A stretch of 10,478 nucleotides of DNA from Spirosoma sp. (GTDB lineage: Bacteria > Bacteroidota > Bacteroidia > Cytophagales > Spirosomataceae). Shown piece by piece: positions 6,039 to 10,478 of this stretch. The stretch covers positions 1-10,478 of the forward strand of contig JANXVQ010000825.1 in the NCBI GenBank assembly GCA_025351545.1. Reading direction: 5' to 3'. Each line of letters opens with the position of its first letter. Within the stretch, counting starts at the first letter, position 1. The notes under the pieces were generated by a model. That model was not told the DNA's origin and made no database searches. It was given only the letters and a program-made list of their open reading frames with translations. A program made the position numbers and the translations under genes.

Positions 6039-6407
6039 CTAAAGCGGATGTGAACTCACTATTTTACAGTCACAACGCTTGGTTTCGGCGGGTAGGGTAA
6101 CGGGCTTGTCGAAATTGCTATCGGGCGAAAGCGTCCGGGAAAATGTCGTGTATTTTTCTTTCAAAACTTTTCCTGCTTCATCGAAGGCTACGATTTTTAC
6201 GGACACATCATTGTGCGAACGAGACGATAGATTCTTAACGACAACGTTAACCGTTGAGGTTACCAGAACATTTTCCAAATCTGAGCAGTCAACAGTCAAG
6301 TCAATTGTTTGCGGTGTAAAGGAAGTATTGTTGTGTCGGGAAACGACATAGAGAACAATACCACCAATCAAAAGCACAAACAGTAAAAGTTTAAAAAGCC
6401 CTTTCAT
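6039..6407 (-). CDS. Small membrane-anchored protein of unknown function
   Basis: I do not recognise this 122-aa protein. Residues 4-22 (LFKLLLFVLLIGGIVLYVV) form a single N-terminal membrane segment or uncleaved signal anchor after MKG. The rest (about 30-115) alternates hydrophobic and polar residues like a small beta-sandwich: TIDLTVDCSDLENVLVT, VNVVVKNLSS, DVSVKIVAFDEAGKVLKEK. The pattern of a strand, Asn-Leu-Ser, a strand, and then AFD-x-x-GKVL resembles extracytoplasmic Ig-like FxLYD-type domains; that is a shape comparison, not an identification. C112 and C114 form a CxC near the end, and C41 could pair with one of them. The start lies 11 nt after the stop of the GT51 gene, so the two are probably co-transcribed and the protein likely acts at the same membrane. 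Confidence 0.75.
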   Translation of the reverse strand: MKGLFKLLLFVLLIGGIVLYVVSRHNNTSFTPQTIDLTVDCSDLENVLVTSTVNVVVKNLSSRSHNDVSVKIVAFDEAGKVLKEKYTTFSRTLSPDSNFDKPVTLPAETKRCDCKIVSSHPL

Positions 6408-6418
6408 AAGTCAAATTC

Positions 6419-8707
6419 TTATTGGGTGTTGGTTTCCAGCGCCTTTTTTGCCTCTTTCTCCCGCCGTTTCTGTTCGCGTCGTTCCTGCCGTAATTGCTTG
6501 TGGGTTTTGACTGTATCAGCCAGCACAGGTTCGCTTGGAAGTGGTTCAGGACGGTCGGTGGCACGGCGCTCCGGCTGAACGGTCGGCTGTTCGTCGTTGC
6601 TACGATTTTCGTCCGCTTTTTTGCCCTTAAATAATCGACGGAAGAAGTTGCCAATACCGTTCCCCCCTTCATCCTCCTCATCAATAGTGGCATCGGCTGG
6701 GTCGGTCATCAGGCTATCACCCTGGAACAGCGAATCTACCGGAGCTACTTCCCTGCGTAAACCTTCGCGCAGTCTAACATCATAGAAACCGTACGCACCA
6801 GAGTCGGGAGCGGTTAAGCCACGTCGGGCCATAATACGGCCAATGAGTTTGAAGTAGCCCCGCACATTACGGACTTGAAGTGTTCCACCGGGAATAAACC
6901 AGTTCAGGGCCGCTTTAGGTCTTGGCACAACGAATGCGAGGAAAATACTTTCGCCTAAACTGAGATCGGCCGGGCTTTTGGCGAAATAATAACGGGCGGC
7001 TTCACCAATGCCGTAAATATTTTTACCCCACTCGATAATGTTCAGGTACACCTCATACATCCGTTCTTTTGGAATGATGTGCTCGTTTTCGATGAGCCAG
7101 ACAATCAGGATTTCTTCAACCTTACGCGAGAGCGTTTTATTTCGGCTCAGAAATGCGTTTTTAACCAACTGCATCGAAATCGTGCTGGCCCCGCGCTTGA
7201 ATGATTTTTCCTTGAAGTTGGTCGCAATAGATACCCGGAATGCTTTTTCGTTGAAACCGCTGTGTGTGAAGAAGTTATAATCTTCCGACGTCAGCAGCGC
7301 ATTCCGCAAATCGGGCGAAATCTGGTTCAGCGGTGTATAGTCCGGGTTTTCGGGCCCAACGATAATATTACGAACAGGTTTACCTTTTTCGTACGGCGTA
7401 TAAACGAATGAGTTATTGATAGCCGCAAAATCGGTTCGGCCCATTTTAATTACCCGGAAGTTCTCCTGCGTCAGGCTGGAGTTGAATTTGACCGAATCGG
7501 GCAGAGCGGTATCTAATTGAAAGGCTAAATCATATTTAAGTTTACCGGCCACCTGCATTCCCTCCAATGACTCGAATAGTCCCTGCGGAAACGAGTTGAA
7601 GAGCGCTTGCGCATCTAACGGATCGGTATGTAGTTGAACGTCATAGACCTTACCAATGCTATTTAATGAACCAGCCTCAGGGAGCGTATACTTCACAAAA
7701 GGCCGTGCATTAACCTCCCCGAGATGCAAGGTCGAAGAACTGTCTATACCAATGTTATCTTCACCAACAAATAGATTGGCGTCTATGGCGGCTCGCTTGA
7801 CCAACACATCGGTGCGGGCAATCGCCGGGTGATTGATACGAAGATTTTGTACCGATCCAGCCCCTTCGAGTCGGAATTCATCACCCGACCGATCTACATC
7901 ACGAAGTTCGACACGGAGGGTATCGGCCTGTAACTTAAGGTTGTATTTCTTCTGAATATACGGTAGCTCAATAGGCTTGGTACGCCCATTCCGGCCATCG
8001 GCATAGAGTGCCAGATTATATTCGCGATCACTGGGATTGGCGGTGCCCGACAGATGCCAGGTCGCCTGATTGCCATTGAGCTTTATGGTTGATGTAACAT
8101 TTTCGCTCTTGATAAGCGCTGTTTGTGTGAGCAGACTAATCGTGTCGTTGCCAATATCTATGCCCCGGAATTCCAGATTGTCGATGTTAAGGTCATCCGG
8201 AATTTTAGATAAAATATTGTCGATCAGATTCTCGGCGACATCGGCCAGGCTCGTACGTCGGGTCGTTTCTGCGGTTGCATTGTCCGTTGCCGTTGAGTCG
8301 CGTTTTCGGTGTAGCAGAAAATCAATGTTGGTCAACGAATCGCGCTTAACTACCTGAATCAGGCCGTTTTCGAGCGTCATGCCTGACAAGCCAATTTTGC
8401 CCGTCAGCAACGGCCAGAACCGAACGTCGAGTTCAATCCGCTGGATACGAGCTAGGCTGTCGCGGTTTTCAGGAACCACCGAAATATCAGTAAATGCCAG
8501 TGAGCTTAATCCGGTAAATTTTGCCGAACCAATGTGAATATCAAGATTATAGTCTCGCTTGGCTTTGCGAATTCCCTTGGCGAGCACCGTCTGCAACAGG
8601 CTTTCCCGCTTGAAATAGGCAATGCCAGCTCCTGCGAGAGCTAGCAAAAAAACACTTAAAAACACCCAACCTGTGATACGGAGGGCTTTTTGTTGACTAT
8701 ACGTCAT
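6419..8707 (-). CDS. AsmA-like / GT51 transglycosylase-domain membrane protein
   Basis: This 762-aa protein combines an AsmA-like region with a peptidoglycan glycosyltransferase domain, so it probably polymerises lipid II glycan chains on the outer face of the inner membrane. Residues 13-32 are a membrane anchor. Residues 55-430 show AsmA-like beta repeats (IHIGSAKFTGLSSLAFTDISV, then LSGMTLENGLIQVVKRDSLTNIDFLL). The GT51 domain spans about 455-610. It has SEDYNFFTHSGF with catalytic Glu475, RGASTISMQLVKN at 505-517, RKVEEILIVWLIE at 528-540, and YEVYLNIIEWG with the second Glu at 552. All main GT51 motifs are present; STISMQ replaces the more usual STITQQ. No transpeptidase (SxxK, SxN, KTG) domain is seen, so it is monofunctional. 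The tail (690-762) is highly charged and Arg/Lys/Glu-rich, ending in a probable helix. The ATG at 8707 follows a good -7 box. Confidence 0.92.
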   Translation of the reverse strand: MTYSQQKALRITGWVFLSVFLLALAGAGIAYFKRESLLQTVLAKGIRKAKRDYNLDIHIGSAKFTGLSSLAFTDISVVPENRDSLARIQRIELDVRFWPLLTGKIGLSGMTLENGLIQVVKRDSLTNIDFLLHRKRDSTATDNATAETTRRTSLADVAENLIDNILSKIPDDLNIDNLEFRGIDIGNDTISLLTQTALIKSENVTSTIKLNGNQATWHLSGTANPSDREYNLALYADGRNGRTKPIELPYIQKKYNLKLQADTLRVELRDVDRSGDEFRLEGAGSVQNLRINHPAIARTDVLVKRAAIDANLFVGEDNIGIDSSSTLHLGEVNARPFVKYTLPEAGSLNSIGKVYDVQLHTDPLDAQALFNSFPQGLFESLEGMQVAGKLKYDLAFQLDTALPDSVKFNSSLTQENFRVIKMGRTDFAAINNSFVYTPYEKGKPVRNIIVGPENPDYTPLNQISPDLRNALLTSEDYNFFTHSGFNEKAFRVSIATNFKEKSFKRGASTISMQLVKNAFLSRNKTLSRKVEEILIVWLIENEHIIPKERMYEVYLNIIEWGKNIYGIGEAARYYFAKSPADLSLGESIFLAFVVPRPKAALNWFIPGGTLQVRNVRGYFKLIGRIMARRGLTAPDSGAYGFYDVRLREGLRREVAPVDSLFQGDSLMTDPADATIDEEDEGGNGIGNFFRRLFKGKKADENRSNDEQPTVQPERRATDRPEPLPSEPVLADTVKTHKQLRQERREQKRREKEAKKALETNTQ

Positions 8708-8731
8708 GCTTAATGTCTATGCTCGGAAGTG

Positions 8732-8739
8732 CAAAGATA
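8732..8739 (-). promoter_or_regulatory. Promoter -7 box TATCTTTG for the GT51 gene
   Basis: On the minus strand this reads TATCTTTG, an exact TAnnTTTG match, 24 nt before the ATG at 8707. A start near 8726 would leave a leader of about 18 nt. No convincing -33 TTG is present. It suggests the GT51 gene and the small membrane gene behind it form a transcription unit separate from the acetyltransferase gene. Confidence 0.6.
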
Positions 8740-8771
8740 AGGTTTTTGGATAAAGGAAGGGAGTATAGAAG

Positions 8772-8820
8772 AGCATGGCGTAAAAGCGAAACGTGTATGA
8801 TCAACCGTTTACCCCATGCT
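8772..8820 (-). terminator. Candidate hairpin terminator of the GNAT gene
   Basis: agcatggcgtaaa (8772-8784) and tttaccccatgct (8808-8820) are complementary at 12 of 13 positions, with a 23-nt loop containing TGATCA. On the minus strand it begins 20 nt after the GNAT stop and is followed by a pyrimidine-rich stretch (cttctatac) rather than a clean T-run. Its position between the GNAT gene and the GT51 promoter box favours a terminator. Confidence 0.45.
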
Positions 8821-8840
8821 CTTTCCCTCAGATTCTTCCC

Positions 8841-9293
8841 TCAGAAATCCAGGTGGCAGTTCGTCCAGCCATCGTCGAAGCGGGTGCCGAATTGTTTGTA
8901 GAAACCAATAGCAGGCTCATTCCAGTCTAATACCTGCCACATCATGCCGGTGCAGTTTGTTTCGCGAGCCATTTCAATAGTTGCATCCAGCAATAGTTTC
9001 CCTACGCCGTACCCCCGAAACGTTTCGGTTACAATAATATCCTCCAGATACAGTCGTTTGCCTTTCCAGGTTGAGTATCGGAAAAAATATAAGGCCATGC
9101 CGACGATTTTTTGACTGTCAGAGTCCTCAGCCATAATCATCCCGAAAAGCGGATTGGGACCAAAACCGTCTAAGGCCATTTGTTCGACCGTGTTAGTAAC
9201 CTGATCGGCGGCACGTTCATAAATGGCTAGTTCGGTTACTAAAGCGAAGGCTTCCGGTATATCTTCGAGGGTGCCGGGGCGGATGGAAATCAT
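8841..9293 (-). CDS. GNAT acetyltransferase, spermidine/spermine (diamine) acetyltransferase-like
   Basis: This 150-aa protein is an acetyl-CoA-dependent N-acetyltransferase of the GNAT fold, likely acting on a small amine. The N-terminus ISIRPGTLEDIPEAFALVTELAIYE (2-26) is the usual first strand and helix. LYLEDIIV (81-88) precedes the acetyl-CoA pyrophosphate loop RGYGVGK (93-99), which fits R/Q-x-x-G-x-G/A. VLDWNEPAIGFYKQFG (121-136) closely matches the corresponding WNEPSINFYK segment of human SAT1. Tyr132 occupies the place of the proposed catalytic Tyr140. The length equals that of bacterial SSAT-like or thialysine acetyltransferases. The real substrate (polyamine, thialysine or another amine) cannot be told from sequence. 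It lies 81 nt behind rluD on the same strand, and I see no clear promoter box there. Confidence 0.88.
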   Translation of the reverse strand: MISIRPGTLEDIPEAFALVTELAIYERAADQVTNTVEQMALDGFGPNPLFGMIMAEDSDSQKIVGMALYFFRYSTWKGKRLYLEDIIVTETFRGYGVGKLLLDATIEMARETNCTGMMWQVLDWNEPAIGFYKQFGTRFDDGWTNCHLDF

Positions 9294-9374
9294 TTGGTGG
9301 AAAGTGAAGAGTGAACAATAAAGGGTGCCTGCTAAAAGAGAGATATTGGGTGGATGGTCGAAATTAATACTTTA

Positions 9375-10421
9375 TTATTCATCCGCATTGGCTGACCGAT
9401 TTATGATTTTGTTTTGCCATTTTGAGAGTGCGGCCTGAAAATCATTAGGCAGGGCTGAATCGAACTGAAGCCATTCGCGGGTGCGCGGGTGTACAAACCC
9501 CAGCGATTTGGCGTGTAACGCCTGACGGGGTAATAGTTTGAAGGCATTCTCGACAAACGCTTTGTAACTGCCAACGGGAGTGCCGCGCAAAATTCGGTCG
9601 CCCCCATACAGAGCATCGTTGAACAATGGGTGGCCAATATGCTTAAAGTGCGCCCGAATCTGGTGCGTGCGACCCGTTTCCAGCTTGCATTGTACCAGCG
9701 CCACAGAACCCAGTTCTTCCAGTGTGGTATAGTGCGTAACAGACCATTTCCCTTTCGCTTCGTCGTCGTAAATGACCTGCATTTTACGATCCCTTATCGC
9801 CCGCCCGATATAGCCTGTGATGGTGCCAACGGGTGGTTTAGGAACTCCCCAGGTAAGGGCATTGTAGGTTCGCTCAATGGTGTGCTCAAAAAATTGCCGG
9901 GCGAGGTGCGTCATGGCATATTCTGTTTTGGCAATCACCATAAGCCCCGATGTGTCCTTGTCAATGCGGTGTACTAAACCCGGCCTGATTTCGCCGTTTC
10001 GCGAGGTAGGCAGATTCTGGAAATGATACACCAGGGCATTGACCAGTGTGCCGTCCCAATTGCCGTGAGCCGGGTGTACAACCATGCCCGCAGGTTTGTT
10101 GAGAACCAGCAGATCCTCGTCCTCAAAGACAATATTTAGTGGGATGTTTTCGGGTTTTACATCGGTGTCGCGGGGTGGGTGAGCCAGCGAAACTGTGATA
10201 ACGTCCAGCGGCTTTATTTTATAGCTGGCTTTGATCGATTTATCATTTACCCGTACCGACTCAGCATCAATAGCGGCCTGGATTTTAGTACGCGTGGCAT
10301 TCTGCAATCGGTCCATCAGGAATCGATCGATGCGCAATAAGCTCTGGCCTTTGTCCACCACAATGCGGTGGTGTTCGTATAATTCGTCGTCTTCAGGTAA
10401 TTCGTCTTCTGTTTCTGCCAC
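9375..10421 (-). CDS. rluD: RluA/RluD-family 23S rRNA pseudouridine synthase
   Basis: This cytoplasmic enzyme isomerises uridines to pseudouridine in RNA. In E. coli RluD the targets are U1911, U1915 and U1917 of 23S helix 69. The protein has 348 aa. After an acidic start, an S4 RNA-binding domain covers about 27-85 (RIDRFLMDRLQNATRTKIQAAI, then SVRVNDKSIKASYKIKPLDVI). The catalytic domain follows: LLVLNKPAGMVVHPAHGNWDGTLVNAL at 105-130, and HRIDKDTSGLMVIAK at 151-165 with the catalytic Asp154. Next come ERTYNAL and LETGRTHQIRAH at 248-258, then ALHAKSLGFVHP near the end. The S4 domain plus HRIDKDTSG favours RluD over RluA or RluC, but paralogues exist and the symbol is tentative. The start is GTG at 10421: no in-frame ATG lies between it and the upstream in-frame stop at 10452-10454. 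Confidence 0.93.
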   Translation of the reverse strand: MAETEDELPEDDELYEHHRIVVDKGQSLLRIDRFLMDRLQNATRTKIQAAIDAESVRVNDKSIKASYKIKPLDVITVSLAHPPRDTDVKPENIPLNIVFEDEDLLVLNKPAGMVVHPAHGNWDGTLVNALVYHFQNLPTSRNGEIRPGLVHRIDKDTSGLMVIAKTEYAMTHLARQFFEHTIERTYNALTWGVPKPPVGTITGYIGRAIRDRKMQVIYDDEAKGKWSVTHYTTLEELGSVALVQCKLETGRTHQIRAHFKHIGHPLFNDALYGGDRILRGTPVGSYKAFVENAFKLLPRQALHAKSLGFVHPRTREWLQFDSALPNDFQAALSKWQNKIINRSANADE

Positions 10422-10437
10422 TGTTTGTATGACTAGT

Positions 10438-10470
10438 AAACCTATAAGGTTTCAAAAACCTTATAGGTTT
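10438..10470. repeat. Perfect 15-bp palindromic hairpin upstream of rluD
   Basis: aaacctataaggttt (10438-10452) and aaaccttataggttt (10456-10470) are exact reverse complements separated by only three bases (caa), so either strand can form a tight 15-bp hairpin. It ends 16 nt before the rluD GTG. No T-run follows on either strand. Candidates are a terminator of a neighbouring gene beyond the window edge, an operator, or one copy of a dispersed palindromic repeat. On the minus strand it contains TAGGTTTA, one base off TAnnTTTG, which might be part of the rluD promoter. Confidence 0.7.
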
Positions 10471-10478
10471 GTAATAAA

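Noticed and set aside
6079..6351. Plus-strand open frame of 90 codons opposite the small membrane protein.
   Set aside because: The minus-strand frame has a membrane anchor, beta-strand pattern and operon spacing; the plus-strand product shows no coherent features.
1..10478. A hidden defence, secondary-metabolite or mobile system.
   Set aside because: All sizeable open frames are accounted for by housekeeping or envelope genes; no transposase, integrase, toxin-antitoxin pair, nuclease island or tRNA attachment site is visible.

Overview
The window looks like an ordinary chromosomal housekeeping region of a Bacteroidota bacterium, most likely a Cytophagales member of the Spirosoma type. The evidence is threefold. 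Clear promoter -7 boxes match the Bacteroidota consensus TAnnTTTG rather than TATAAT, start codons lack Shine-Dalgarno sequences, and the gene families (DUF2027-Smr, DUF4403 lipoprotein, S16 with a long Ala/Glu-rich tail, AsmA-like/GT51 fusion) are typical of that phylum. The genus is inferred from protein style, not from a search.

Left part, plus strand (1-3015). An Smr-domain protein (24-1070) overlaps a DUF4403 lipoprotein gene (1042-2502). A perfect 18-bp inverted repeat follows (2525-2583), then the RNase P RNA gene rnpB (about 2610-3015) with its own TACCTTTG promoter box. The paired P1, P2 and P4 strands of rnpB can be read directly.

Middle, plus strand (3030-6028). A hairpin after rnpB is followed by a second TACCTTTG box and the translation cluster rpsP-rimM-trmD: ribosomal protein S16, a 16S maturation factor and the tRNA m1G37 methyltransferase. 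S16 carries a roughly 100-residue Ala/Val/Pro/Glu repeat tail. A classic hairpin plus T-run sits between rpsP and rimM, only 13 nt before the rimM GTG start. rimM and trmD overlap by 11 bp. rplS, which follows trmD in many bacteria, is absent; an atypical short-chain dehydrogenase comes next, preceded by another hairpin that ends against its ATG.

Right part, minus strand (10478-6039). In transcription order: an RluD-type 23S pseudouridine synthase with a GTG start, a diamine-acetyltransferase-like GNAT enzyme, a 762-aa membrane protein joining an AsmA-like region to a GT51 peptidoglycan glycosyltransferase, and a small membrane-anchored protein 11 nt behind it. A perfect 15-bp palindromic hairpin lies just upstream of the pseudouridine synthase gene.

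I found no mobile element, CRISPR array, tRNA, prophage or defence island, and no convincing new multi-gene system. The points most worth a second look are the hairpins placed against start codons (rimM, the SDR gene and rluD), the acidic S16 tail, the AsmA-like/GT51 fusion with its small partner, and the inverted repeat at the rnpB promoter.
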